From: Discostella pseudostelligera
Lineage: Eukaryota; Bacillariophyta; Thalassiosirophyceae; Thalassiosirales; Thalassiosiraceae
Assembly: GCA_036940085.1 (NCBI GenBank)
Contig: JALLBK010000775.1
Span: 1-32,521 of the forward strand
Length of the DNA stretch: 32,521 nucleotides
Direction of reading: 5' to 3'
A program made the translations under genes and the position numbers. Under the pieces are notes generated by a model, which worked only from the letters and a program-made list of their open reading frames with translations, made no database searches and was not told the origin of the DNA. Shown in pieces: positions 21,549 to 32,104 of this stretch. The number at the start of each line of letters is the position of its first letter. Within the stretch, counting starts at the first letter, position 1.

Positions 21549-22754
21549 GACGGAGAAGACTGATGCGATGCCCATAACCATGACGATTTTGACTATTGGC
21601 ACTCTTGAAATGAGACAAATAATGGTCGCAAAGTTGATAATGTGTGTCGGTGGAGATGATGTGGTGATGTGTTCAGCAAGCCATACACACAATAATTGGG
21701 CTTTTTTCTATGCTGCCAGATATTATTTCATTTCCGTCGAGTTGGCCTGCTGCCCGATGCCGATCTTTGCCGATTATGCCGATACCTACTTATGTCCTTG
21801 CCGATACACATGCAAGGACTTGGACCAAATTGGCAATGTTCATGGTTGCTGTGCGTGGTGCTTGTGATTTTTGGCAGCGATTTTTTGGTGTCTTTGAATT
21901 CGCTCGAAGGCGAGAAACTCAATTTTTTGCCATACAGAGCACTTTGAATTCCTATGTGCATCTCTGCGTCAGAATAAATACCCCAACGTAGATTTAAGAA
22001 GGCCAAATGTTTCGAATTTCGTGCCGTATCCGTTTGGAGCAGATTGGTCGGAGTTGTGTGTGTGTCGCTAGATTATGTGCTTCCGTTTGTCGGAAGGAAG
22101 TGGAGTTGTTGAAGGGATTTTGCTTTGAATGGGGGGAGGAGGGATGTGGAGATAGGTAGGAATTAATACCAAGACGGGAAGCAGTCTTTTGTTGGTCTTT
22201 TTGGGAGGCACTTCCTCTGTTGGCGAAAATACAAACCGAGACTCCGTCCGTCGGCGGATGGGGGGGTCATTAGGGGTCATAGCTGGGCCCGCTTTTTCCC
22301 CCGCCGACGACCTTGACGACTGACAGACGGACGGCCTTGCTCCACGTGGCTCCAGGTTAAAGTGGCGTGGCATTGCATCGATCGGCGATCGGGCAACGAC
22401 AAGCGTCCATCCAACCCTCCACATCTCTTCTCTCATCGATGGATGCAATCGAAGCACTAGTACTACTCAAGGATTAGAATACTACTGTAGTGATCGATAT
22501 ACTGATTTTGTTTTTGGTGCTCTAGCAAATTATAAAATGTACAAACCATGTAAACAGGTGTGTGCGTTCGGTGAAAGGTTCAGATGATACGATGGTCATC
22601 TGCGTTTGCGTCTATTCGACAAAGCTCGACTAAACAAGGTTGCATTCTTGAACAGTAGGCTGCCAACCGTATCTCTATCTCCCTCTGTCAGTAATGCTAT
22701 GCCCCAACACTCTGCATAACGGCACAAAGATGCTGGGATATCGCAGACACAAAT
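21549..22754. other. Intergenic region upstream of CAP gene and downstream of PGK
   Basis: 1.2 kb with no supported gene. The part next to 21549 should be the CAP promoter, and 22500-22754 the PGK 3' untranslated region. A palindromic G-box CCACGTGG lies at 22342-22349. The open frames at 21696-22006 and 22068-22457 show no domain or composition typical of the neighbouring genes. Confidence 0.5.
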
Positions 22755-24083
22755 TTACTTCTCGTTAAGCGCAGCAACACCAGGGAGGATCTTGCCCTCC
22801 AAAAGCTCCAATGAGGCACCTCCACCAGTGGAGATGTGAGACATATCTCCGGCACGTCCAGATTGCTCAGTGGCAGCGACGGAATCACCTCCACCGATGA
22901 TGGTGATGGCTCCCTTCTCCTTGGTCAAATCGGCAAGGATGTCAACAATGCCGAAGGTTCCCTTCTCAAAGGCCTTCATCTCGAACACACCCATGGGTCC
23001 GTTCATGATGACAGTCTTGCAGTCGGAAAGGAATTCCTTCTGCTCGGCGGTGGAGTCAGGTCCGTTATCAAGTCCCATCCATCCATCGGGGATAGCGTCG
23101 GACTTGACAATTTGGGTGTTGGCGTCGGCGGCAAACTTGTCGGCAACGACAATGTCGGAGGGGAGGAGGATTTGCTTGCCAAGCTTCTCGGCCTTGGCAA
23201 GGACTTCCTTGGCGGTGTCAACGAAGTCATCCTCAACGAGGGAGGTTCCAACGGAGTATCCCTTGGCTTTGAGGAAGGTGAAGACCATACCTCCTCCAAT
23301 GATGATCTTGTCGCACTTATCAAGGAGAGCATCCAAGACGGTGATCTTGGACGAAACCTTGGATCCACCAACAATGGCAGCCATGGGCTTGACACCGTTC
23401 TGGATGGCGCCGTCGAGGTATTCAAGCTCCTTGGCCAAAAGGAATCCAGACACGGAAGGTTGGAGGAACTTGGTCACACCCTCAGTGGAGGCATGGGCAC
23501 GGTGGGCAGTTCCGAAGGCGTCATTGACGTACAAGTCGAAAGGAGCAGCAAGCTTCTCAACAAATCCAGGCTCGTTCTTCTCCTCCTCCTTGTAGAAGCG
23601 GGTGTTCTCGAGCATGATGACATCTCCCTCCTTTGCCTCAGCAACCATCTTAGCAACTTCCTCACCAATGCAGTCGGGTGCGAGCTTAACCTCCTGTCCA
23701 AGAAGTTCGCCCATGCGCTCGGCGCAGGGAGCGAGACTGAACTTATCCTCCGGTCCGTCCTTGGGGCGGCCCAAGTGCGAGCAGACGGTGACGATGGCAC
23801 CCTTGCTCTTCAAGTATTCAATGGTAGGGACAGAGGAGCGGATACGGGTATCATCGGTGATGGTCTTGCCGTCAAGGGGCACGTTGACGTCGCAACGAAC
23901 CAAGACCCTCTTGCCCTTGAGCTCAGCCTCAGTAAGGTCCTCGATGGATTTCTTAGCCTCAAGTTCGAAGGCGAAGGTGGAGGGAGCAGAGAAGGTGCGC
24001 ACGCCGAAGGCAGGGGCAGCAGGGGCGAATGCCGAGACGGCGGGGATGGCAAGAAGGGCAACAACGGCGGAGATGAGCTTCAT
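22755..24083 (-). CDS. PGK: Phosphoglycerate kinase, plastid-targeted
   Basis: A single-exon, full-length PGK of 442 residues. It catalyses the reversible transfer between 1,3-bisphosphoglycerate plus ADP and 3-phosphoglycerate plus ATP; in the plastid it runs in the Calvin cycle direction. Residues 1-18 ([18 protein letters not shown]) form a signal peptide followed by FAP, the conserved +1 Phe cleavage context for import into diatom plastids, and then a short Ser/Ala-rich transit peptide to about residue 45. Substrate-site motifs are present: [37 protein letters not shown]. So are nucleotide-site motifs: [19 protein letters not shown] and the C-terminal GGGDSVAA. Codon use is strongly biased to C-ending codons compared with neighbours, as expected for a highly expressed gene. 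A 430-codon open frame on the opposite strand is a by-product of this bias. Confidence 0.97.
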   Translation of the reverse strand: MKLISAVVALLAIPAVSAFAPAAPAFGVRTFSAPSTFAFELEAKKSIEDLTEAELKGKRVLVRCDVNVPLDGKTITDDTRIRSSVPTIEYLKSKGAIVTVCSHLGRPKDGPEDKFSLAPCAERMGELLGQEVKLAPDCIGEEVAKMVAEAKEGDVIMLENTRFYKEEEKNEPGFVEKLAAPFDLYVNDAFGTAHRAHASTEGVTKFLQPSVSGFLLAKELEYLDGAIQNGVKPMAAIVGGSKVSSKITVLDALLDKCDKIIIGGGMVFTFLKAKGYSVGTSLVEDDFVDTAKEVLAKAEKLGKQILLPSDIVVADKFAADANTQIVKSDAIPDGWMGLDNGPDSTAEQKEFLSDCKTVIMNGPMGVFEMKAFEKGTFGIVDILADLTKEKGAITIIGGGDSVAATEQSGRAGDMSHISTGGGASLELLEGKILPGVAALNEK

Positions 24084-24803
24084 GGTTGCAATTTAGAGTA
24101 TGAACCATGTCGAGGTGGAGAACGCTGACGATTGACCCGCTGACGCGGATATTGGCCTCGCTTTGAAGAGCATATCCGAGGCAAAAGATACTATGCACCA
24201 GAGATTCACGTAGGAATCAATATTGGGTTGAGTACGTCACTGACGACACAGGACACGCACAAAAAAATATCTTTGAGATCCAGCTGCCGCCAAGATTTTT
24301 GCGTCTGCGTGGTGTTCTCATCGCTCGTCAGACTGCGAGGCGTCGATGAATCCTTTGATTTGATTTCCTTGCTTTCACTTTCATTGGACGGTGTTGCCAT
24401 TCCTCGTGCCGACAATGGATGTGGCATCTTTAGTGGATCTTGACGCAACAGCTGGCACAGTAGCGCCTAGTGGCCAAACTGATCTCATGGTTAGATAGGT
24501 TAAATATCTTCTGATAATGAAGCTCCTCGACCGCCGACCATCGCCCCATCAAAAACGAAAAGGACCTATGATCTATGATGCATCATCCCATTCTTATCCG
24601 GTTTGCATTGAACGTCTCGTCATAATGATTTGACAATCAACCATCTCTTTCATGCGCACTTACCTACATTTTTGATGACGAGGGACAACGATATGAATAT
24701 GACGGAAAGATTGAAAGAAAATACACTATGACATATGACACATCCTCGAAATTTATGTTACGGAGTAAAACAGTGACGAAACCGGTTCGTTGTTTGGTGT
24801 CCA
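24084..24803. other. PGK upstream region
   Basis: 720 bases, including the PGK promoter on the left and the 3' end of the coiled-coil gene on the right. Four TGACG cores cluster within 120 bases of each other upstream of PGK and are listed separately. Open frames at 24206-24448 and 24228-24443 are unsupported. Confidence 0.5.
24126..24246 (-). promoter_or_regulatory. Cluster of TGACG (bZIP/CRE-like) cores upstream of PGK
   Basis: TGACG cores occur at 24126-24130, 24141-24145 (as TGACGC inside the inverted repeat CCGC-TGAC-GCGG), 24235-24239 (as ACGTCA) and 24241-24245. They lie about 45-160 bases upstream of the PGK start codon. TGACGT/TGACGC-type elements are known in diatoms as CO2/cAMP-responsive sites on carbon-metabolism genes. 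That they act here is inference. Confidence 0.4.
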
Positions 24804-25184
24804 TCATTCTGTTTTGGGGCTCTTGGTGCCGAAAGACTTCCGAGCGCTCTTGAACGGCTTGAATCTTCCCTTTTGCGACGCCGATGCCTCTGTCTCTTCT
24901 TTTAGCTGCGTCGCCTCGGCATCTTCCAACAGGGCCTTCGATGCTTGTAACTCCTCTTCCAGACTTCGCATGGATTCGACCACTCTGTCATAGAGTCCCT
25001 GCATGATGCAAATATTGGCACGAGTCACTTCCAGAATTATTTCGCTGTTGGAAACGACCTCCCGCATTGCCTTTAGATCATCTTCCAAAGTTGCCCTCCG
25101 TTGCCTCGCGGTGGCTATTTGCGATTCGAGGTCTGCCCTCCTGTTCTTGCACTCGGCGTTTGTTGAATTCTCCGATGATCCCAT
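24804..25184 (-). CDS. Small coiled-coil protein, hypothetical
   Basis: A 126-residue intronless protein. The start is firm because an in-frame TAG lies two codons upstream of the ATG. Residues 15-100 are predicted by eye to form two or three long amphipathic helices (DLESQIATARQRRATLEDDL, VESMRSLEEELQASKALLED), typical of a coiled coil. The tail (about 106-126) is basic and rich in Lys, Ser and Phe (RFKPFKSARKSFGTKSPK). No signal peptide and no recognised family. It reads in the same direction as the La-PPR gene, whose stop lies 101 bases upstream; they may be separate transcripts. Confidence 0.65.
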   Translation of the reverse strand: MGSSENSTNAECKNRRADLESQIATARQRRATLEDDLKAMREVVSNSEIILEVTRANICIMQGLYDRVVESMRSLEEELQASKALLEDAEATQLKEETEASASQKGRFKPFKSARKSFGTKSPKTE

Positions 25185-25285
25185 TATCTACTTTTGAAAC
25201 AACAAGGATTCTTCCATTGCTTCGTTTAGCGAATGATTTTTTTTGAGAAATTTAAATTACCACGAGGGCAGCTACCATATCAATA

Positions 25286-28200
25286 TCAATATGAATGTGC
25301 TTCCAAAGAAATGTTCCGTGAGTCATATCCTGACCTCTCGAATACATCGGTTAGCAGCTGCAACGAATCATGATCACGTTCTTCCGATGCAGCATGGATG
25401 GCTTCTTCCATTGCGTTTTTGTGCCTAAATTTTCCGCTCTCTGGTATCAACGAACGTACCAATTTCACACACTCCTTGTTCGCCTGCAAGGTGCGTAGGC
25501 TTCGAGCAGCTTCTGATGTAAATACGTGACTCCTCAGCAAACCAGATCGTCTCGCTTCTTCGCATGCCTCAAGAATCAGGTTGATGGCGGATCGTTTCTG
25601 TTTTTCAGACATACCTTCGTCCACTCTCTCATCAGTGTCGTAAAGTTGGGCAAGTTTGACAATGCACATTAGTGGTGCATGCTTCGGCACGGTGCCTTCA
25701 CTAGAACAACGTCGGATTTCACTGACTGCGAATAAAAGTTCTTCTTTTTGACTTGTTGCTGGGTTATCCCATCTCATAAGCAGCTGGGCGATGGCATATG
25801 ATATGGAGATGGATGCACGGAAACAAAATTAATTAAGCAACATCATCAAAACAGAATGCAGAAAGTGTAGATTGTCCATGGCTTACCCGGGCGTAGTGAA
25901 ATCCGACACGTTTCTTTATTCCCCAATACCGAGACTGTATCCAATCATTGCTTTCCATTCCAACTAACCCGCATATGTCATCGATAATGATCCGTCTGAG
26001 GATTTTTATTTTTCCATCTAATAGTTCCGATTCAACAACTGCTTGCATCGCAATCAATCCTAGTTCTTCACTGATGCAGCCAGCACTACGCGCCCTGTTG
26101 TAAATATCACCTATTTCAGACCATTTACCGTTTTGGGCAAATCTTCTGGCGATCATATAAAATGTTGCTGGGTTGATGTATCTCACATCCATATTGTCCG
26201 AAAAGTTCATGCATTCGTCATGGTCAATATCTAACAATGCCTCCAAGGTATTGTTAGTGCTCTGGGGCATGAGCGTGGCGTCATCCAGATGATGTGTTCC
26301 ATCGAGGAATGCAAAACGAGCTTTTTCTAACTCGCCTAGATCGGTGTACGACTTGATAATTGCGGCTAATAGGGCATCACCAAGCCGTAGACTGTTCAGG
26401 TCAATATCCTTTCCTTCATGAAACATCGCATCGCTGGTGTTTTTGTCGCCATACGAATTTTCCATCCCGAAGAACAATCGTACTCTCTCTGACAATGTCT
26501 TATTGTTTCCATCCAAGATAGTAGCTGCATAGTTGAAGAGTTCCAATGCAGCGGTTGATTGATGCGAGTCAACGCAATGTTCCATCGCTCTTTTCAGGCC
26601 TCTCTCGAATAGCAAGCGATCCTCTGGCGACAACTGAGCACCGTTTGATCGAATTGCATTAATCGCTTCTAATACCCGATCAATAGCAACAAGTGCATGG
26701 ATCCAAGACTGTGCATGTGACGTATCGCTTCGTCTTGACCCGTGTGGTAAAGAGACAGACATATCATCTTGTAATGTATCCAACACAGCCTCTGCAACAC
26801 CACCACAATCAAGTCCGTGAAGTGATTGAACGAACACTTCCAATATATTTTCATGTTCTAATACGATCGCTTGCGAAACAATTATGTTAACTGCTTTCCC
26901 ATTTGTGCAATCAAACTTGCCATTGTGTGTCGTTCTTCCTTCTCCGATGTATGCTTCATTCATGATAGAGCATAAAAGAATTGCTAATCCGTGCTGACCC
27001 TGTTGATTGCACACCCGCATTGCTGATGCAAGCAAATCTGCAAGCAACCTATTCTCTTCAAACGGACCCAGAGCTTCTTCGTTGCTAGCGCCAGTCAATT
27101 TTCCAAAGACGTCTGAAATAACATGCCAGCTGCTGTGTTTTTTACGATAAACAGATTCAACAAACCCCTTCAGTAAATTGATGGATGATTGCCAGTCTCC
27201 ATCATATTCCAAGCAATGCGCTAAGCCAACTATTGCATTTTTGCTCAATGGACTGCCTTCATCAATTGCCTCTCCGAACATACGCATCGCGTCACGACTT
27301 AGGCCTCCAGATTCAACACTACCCATTGCAAGAAGTGCCAAGTCTCGGCACAAGGGCTTTACTGCGGTTATGTTACCACCACCCCATTGCCATTCACTTG
27401 CGGCAGCTTGACTGCTGGACATGAACAAGTCATAGGCACTTATGGCCTCGGTATATCGTGCACATTCGATGCACGCCTGCATGGCGGCGGCAGCAATAAC
27501 CTGAAAATCATTGCACATGATATACGGCAAGGGCGTGAGGGAAAGGAGCACCCACCACCGATAATGAATGATATAATAACTTACAGGACCGTAGGTTGAA
27601 ACGGAGTCAGAGTCTGATGCAAAAACAAGACAATCGCGCCAAAGCCCGGCATGGCCTAATGCTTCACCAGCAGCCAATATGTCTATAACGTTAACGTTGA
27701 GATGAATGATTGTAAGTGCATGCACTATAAATGCAATGAGACACGTTATTACAGTCAATGACAGGCTTCCGACTTACATTTTTCTTGGCCAGGGGGTGAT
27801 ATCATGCTCATCTTCATCGCAGTGTCGAACACCCGTTTGCTCGGACATTGATCAACTCCCTCTCCAGCTGGTTCAGCCATTTTTGCATCGCATGCCACAG
27901 CATACAAACCCTCCCATGCTAATTCGGGGTCAATTGGGACGTAACCACCGGTAGCATTTGGGTTGAATCCGTCATCTCCATCTACCTGGCTTAAAAACAG
28001 ATGTGCGGCTTCCCTCCATCGAGACTCGATGCACGCCGCTCGAATGGCATATGTATAGTGCGATGGATGGATGTCGAGGTTGAGATCGCTCAGTATTTCA
28101 AAAACATCAAGGCAAGCTTCATACGGTGACATGGATCCTCCAACAATTCCACCGACATCTTCGATTGGTCTTTCAGAGATTGGTGTTTCACTAAAAATTT

Positions 28201-29647
28201 GAAGTGCCATGCCTAACGAATCAGAAAGTTCATACCCATCCTTGCCACGGAGTGCTCGGATTTCGCCTTGGTCAACGGAAGCTTTGAATGATGATACAAG
28301 TCTGAGAACATCAGCGAACAGATCATGTCGCCGTGAAAGCAACTGTTGCTGCAAGTCATTGTCTCTTAGATCATGACCGACCGAAGGGGGCAATGTGACG
28401 TGATACTGAAACAATTGATTCATAGCATCTGTGAATTGACTCAGGGAAAGCGTTCCGAAGGTCTCCCACACTTTGTTGTACGTCAGCGGAAGAACATCAA
28501 CTGGCCCTATCTTTTTCACCCTTGATTCCTGGTATGGAATACTGTTGGGTTGATCGTCGACGAGCGATTTGTTCGAACCAGTCTCTAGATTGTGGTCATC
28601 GTTGATCGAGGTCATATTAATTGATCGCGCTATCAAAGCTATGTCTCCGATTTGTATTTTATATGCTTTCCTTGCTTTATCCTCTGGAGGCAGTCTGTAA
28701 ACTTCAATACCAAGCGAGTCTGCGGCTGCCTGGGATGATGCAGCTCGCTCTAAATTTTCCCATGCACCCAATGCTCCACTCTCAGATTTGAATTCAATAT
28801 TAATCACTCCCATTGCATGGTCATATCGCCAATAGGTCATAGGTGTATTGTTTGCATCAATACGCATTTCTTTGTCAAAAATGGTGTTTTCGTTGCATAG
28901 CAGCATACGAACATGTGATACAGCCCAACGCGGACGAGACTTCTTGTTCTCTAGTGGCCAGCCTTCAATTACCATCATCCTGTCATGCGATGACTTGATG
29001 CTCTCACTGTAGCTAAATGGAGGTGATCGCCTTACAAAAAGTTCACCATTATCAAATTGGTCCATGTGCAGTTGCACATTTGATTCATTCTTGTTGACAA
29101 GATCTATCGCATCCATCACCATGGCGGTAGGATCACCACCCGATTCCTCATCACATGTGATGTTTTTAATCGATTTAATCTCTAATAATTCCTTCAGTGG
29201 AAGATATTGATCATCAATAAGAATGGAACGGGCATGCTTGTTGTTGCGTAAATTCAAGTCTGAAAAAAGAAAGATGAGTTGTTGGGATAGTAGGTCATGC
29301 TGCGGCTTCGTTGTCGTTTGTTTATTTTGTTCGATGTGGTCACTTTCTTCGTCGGTTGCGGTGAATGCAGTCCGAGAGCGTAAATCACTAAATGAGGCAG
29401 AGAGTGCACCTGCACTATGCAATCGAAATTGGAAATTAATATTCGGCCCATCAAGACCTAGATTTGATGCAAAATTGGATGACGAGCAGATGCTATTACT
29501 TCTGACACAACATCCTCGACGAGGTCGCCGTCGTCCCTTGTGTAGGAAATAAATTGATGATGGAGCAAGAACCGGACGAGCGCAGTGACAAGGTAGGGAG
29601 CACGACTTTTGGACTTGTGCATGTTTGCTACACAAACGTCGAAACAT
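25286..29647 (-). CDS. La motif + RRM fused to PPR-like repeats, probable organellar RNA-binding protein (four exons)
   Basis: Exons complement(27778..29647), (27585..27682), (25887..27500) and (25286..25783) join in frame to 1359 residues. Introns are 95, 84 and 103 nt with GTAAG donors and AG acceptors. Residues 119-208 are a La motif: QQLIFLFSDLNLRNNKHARS, then YLPLKELLEIKSIKNIT, ending in ELFVRRSPP just as in genuine La protein (IRRSP). Residues 221-303 look like the adjoining RRM (RMMVIEGWPLE ... MGVINIEFKSESGALGAWEN). From about 500 to the end are degenerate helix-turn-helix repeats of PPR type, for example HYTYAIRAACIESRWREAAH, MQACIECARYTEAISAYDLF and FYMIARRFAQNGKWSEIGDI. The first 65 residues lack acidic residues and are rich in Arg, Cys and Ser, like a mitochondrial or plastid presequence. 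La's Tyr-Tyr pair is Phe126-Leu127 here. A role in organelle RNA 3'-end handling is inference. Confidence 0.8.
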
Positions 29648-30053
29648 GGCGGATGATACAGCGATTTACTATCGATTCGTCATTCCCTCTCAGAGGTTCC
29701 GTCTCCTACTGCAGCAGGCTGCGGGTTGCGGCCGTCATGATGTCGATGCTCGAGGGCGATAATGGTCGACGGTATGGATTGTTGGTAGTAGGTGGTGAGT
29801 GGTGAGGCAGGATGGATGAGTCATCAAAAAATGGCGGGGTCGAGTCGATAAGATCTCGCGCTGAGTTTCCCGCCAAAGAAGCTTCAAGACTCTCCCGCAA
29901 ACTATCGTACCTGCCACGTGGAAATGTCAAGAAGTGCTCACTGTACTGCTCACCGACCGACCGTCTGCCACGTGGCCAGAAGACATGTGACCATGATCCG
30001 CTCGGCCACCCCCGCGCGCCCCCCAACCAACTCTATCCCAACAATAGTTTCAC
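29648..30053. promoter_or_regulatory. Bidirectional promoter, La-PPR / ALG2-like
   Basis: 406 bases between start codons. Elements visible: AAAAAATGGCGGGGTC (29826-29841), which shares 15 identical bases with the DUF6940-like promoter; TTTCCCGCCAAA (29866-29877), a full E2F consensus readable from either strand; TCTCCCGC at about 29891-29898; and two identical CTGCCACGTGG strings (29911-29921, 29965-29975) each holding the palindromic G-box CCACGTGG. Function is inferred from motif identity only. Confidence 0.6.
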
Positions 30054-31857
30054 ATGGCAGCACCCAGCAACACTCACGTCGTCTTCATCCACCTCGATCT
30101 CGGCATTGGCGGTGCGGAATCGCTGGTATTGAATTTGGCCAAGGCGACCTTGTTACCTGACGATGCGTCGTCGTCGTCAACATCTGCCGCCGACACTGCT
30201 TCATCGATTGGGAGCATATCCATCTACACCACCCATTGCTCGCCCACGCACTGCTACGACGAGGTGAGGCCACCCAATGGACTACTCTCCTCCCACGTTC
30301 ATGTCCGCGGCTCATGGATTCCACGCAACTTCTACCTCGTTGGCGGCGGCACAGCCTTCTGCTCGGCATTGCGCATGCTCTACCTTACCTACATCGCTTC
30401 GAAAGAAAATCCCACTGCCAATGTCATTGTCATTGATGTCCTACCGACGGGGGTGCCGTATTTAGTCGAGTGTTGTAATGTCAATGCTGGTGTGGTATTT
30501 TATTGTCATTTCCCCGATAAGTTGTTAACGAGGGACACTGTGAATGGAGAGATGGACGCTACTACGAATACTAATAATATCGTCGGTGCATCATAAAGAC
30601 TTGTGAAATATCTAAAGTGGTTGAAACGATTATATCGATGGGTAATGGATGCGATTGAAGAATGGTCCATGTCCCACAGTGACTTGATTGTGGTCAACTC
30701 ATTGTTCACTCGAGGAGAGGTTGAGAAGGTCTTCCCTTCGTTATTTTTACATCGTGATAATATGGATGAACCAACAAATCATTCTGATCGGCATGGAGAA
30801 AGAGTTAGGGTACTCTATCCATCAATTGAGTCATCACTTTCAAGGCAGAGAAAAATGAACACAAATAATGGTGTGGCGGCAACCGAATCATCTTCGCCGT
30901 CATCTTCGGGGCCTATCGTTTCACTGAATCGTTTCGAACGAAAGAAAAACATTGCACTGGTCATTCATGCTTATGACGCACTTCTAGATAGATTCAACAA
31001 CAAGGAGAGTGCTAGTAAAACCTTGCTGCTTCCTCCACTTATCATCGCTGGGGGATACGATCCACTCAATGTCGAAAATGTCGAGTATTTTGCCGAGCTA
31101 CGCACATTGGCTGATGCAATTCTGAATCGATACAATCTACCCCAATCTATTGTTTGTTCGCCATCCAAATCTAGCAGTGTTGTAGATGACATTCTACTCG
31201 ATGGCAAAGCGAATGGTCCATGCATTATCTTCCTTCCGTCAATCTCCGATGCCAAACGGACAACATTGTTATCGACAGCGTCAGTTTGGTGCTACACGCC
31301 CCATCGAGAGCATTTCGGAATTGTCCCCCTGGAGGCGATGGATGCGGGTGTTCCAGTAGTGGCAATACGTAGTGGTGGACCGATGGAAACGATTGTGGAT
31401 GGAGTTACGGGATATTTGGTGTATTTCTCACCTGATGNTACGTAGTGGTGGACCGATGGAAACGATTGTGGATGGAGTTACGGGATATTTGGTGTATTTC
31501 TCACCTGATGATGCGAGGGTGTTGCCTAGAGAGAATCCTACGGTATTGGGTTTTGCGAACGCCATTGACAAGCTCTTATCGAACCCATCGGCGGCGAAGG
31601 CGATGGGACAACGGGGAAGGGAACGTGTCGATGAAGCGTTTGGGATGGAGACATTTCGAAGGCAATGGTGGGAGTTGCTGTCGGAGGCGCGGGATCGGGG
31701 CTCTCGGCGACATCGTCGAGGATGCACGTCGTATCCTAGCTTAATATGGTCCTCGGTGCGAACGGTTGGAGATTTGGGTTGGGCTGTCTTGCTTGCGTTA
31801 TTTATTACCTGGGCGATGAAATGTTTTGGGACATCATGGTATTCGAGTGCAGTTTAA
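30054..31857 (+). CDS. ALG2: ALG2-like alpha-1,3/1,6-mannosyltransferase (interrupted by assembly duplication)
   Basis: ALG2 adds the second and third mannose to the dolichol-linked glycan on the cytosolic ER face, in N-glycosylation. Family features: HLDLGIGGAESLVLNLA near the N-terminus; YCHFPDKLLTRDT joined to WLKRLYRWVMDAIEEW; SDLIVVNSLFTRG; SLNRFERKKNIALVIHAY; and the GT4 EX7E motif EHFGIVPLE (Glu393, Glu401), then GGPMETIVDGVTGYLV. A hydrophobic C-terminal segment (GWAVLLALFITWAM) fits membrane attachment. My model is 30054..30539, 30618..31437, 31511..31857 (550 residues). The 78-nt intron (GTGAAT ... CTAAAG) removes an in-frame TAA at 30594 and restores alignment to ALG2, but its donor is weak. 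The second break is the 72-base duplication around N31438; skipping one copy restores a single frame. Without these corrections the gene reads as three pieces. Confidence 0.8.
31366..31510 (+). repeat. Perfect 72-bp duplication around a single N
   Basis: Bases 31366-31437 and 31439-31510 are identical and separated only by the one ambiguous base of the window at 31438. The duplication shifts frame inside the most conserved part of the glycosyltransferase. The pattern is that of two contig ends with an unmerged overlap joined by a one-base gap. Confidence 0.92.
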
Positions 31858-32104
31858 CCGCCGCCCATGTTCAATATGTTGATGCCTTGTTCATTCTCCA
31901 TCGGAAGGCAGACTGTTTCATTGATGAGAGTTCAGAAGCAATCTCAATTACCTTCACCTCCGCTGCAGGATGGAGCGGCTTTTAAATTTCACAGTCGTAT
32001 ATTTTCAATTTTTGGGCTCTTGTCGGAAGTGAAAGTGAAATGTGAGAGGCTCGGGATATCCGGAGTTCAGACTGTTGGCATATTCTATATTCTCCAAACT
32101 AAAC

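Noticed and set aside
22836..24128. A 430-codon plus-strand open frame antisense to PGK
   Set aside because: It mirrors the strong C-ending codon bias of PGK, has no domain, and is Gly/Leu/Asp-rich as expected from reversed codons.
30540..30598. A shorter 59-nt intron in the ALG2-like gene ending at ATAAAG
   Set aside because: It would leave the downstream glycosyltransferase out of frame; the 78-nt intron ending at CTAAAG keeps it in frame.
30054..31445. Two or three separate genes in the ALG2-like region
   Set aside because: The pieces are consecutive parts of one glycosyltransferase, split only by a probable intron and the duplicated overlap around N31438.
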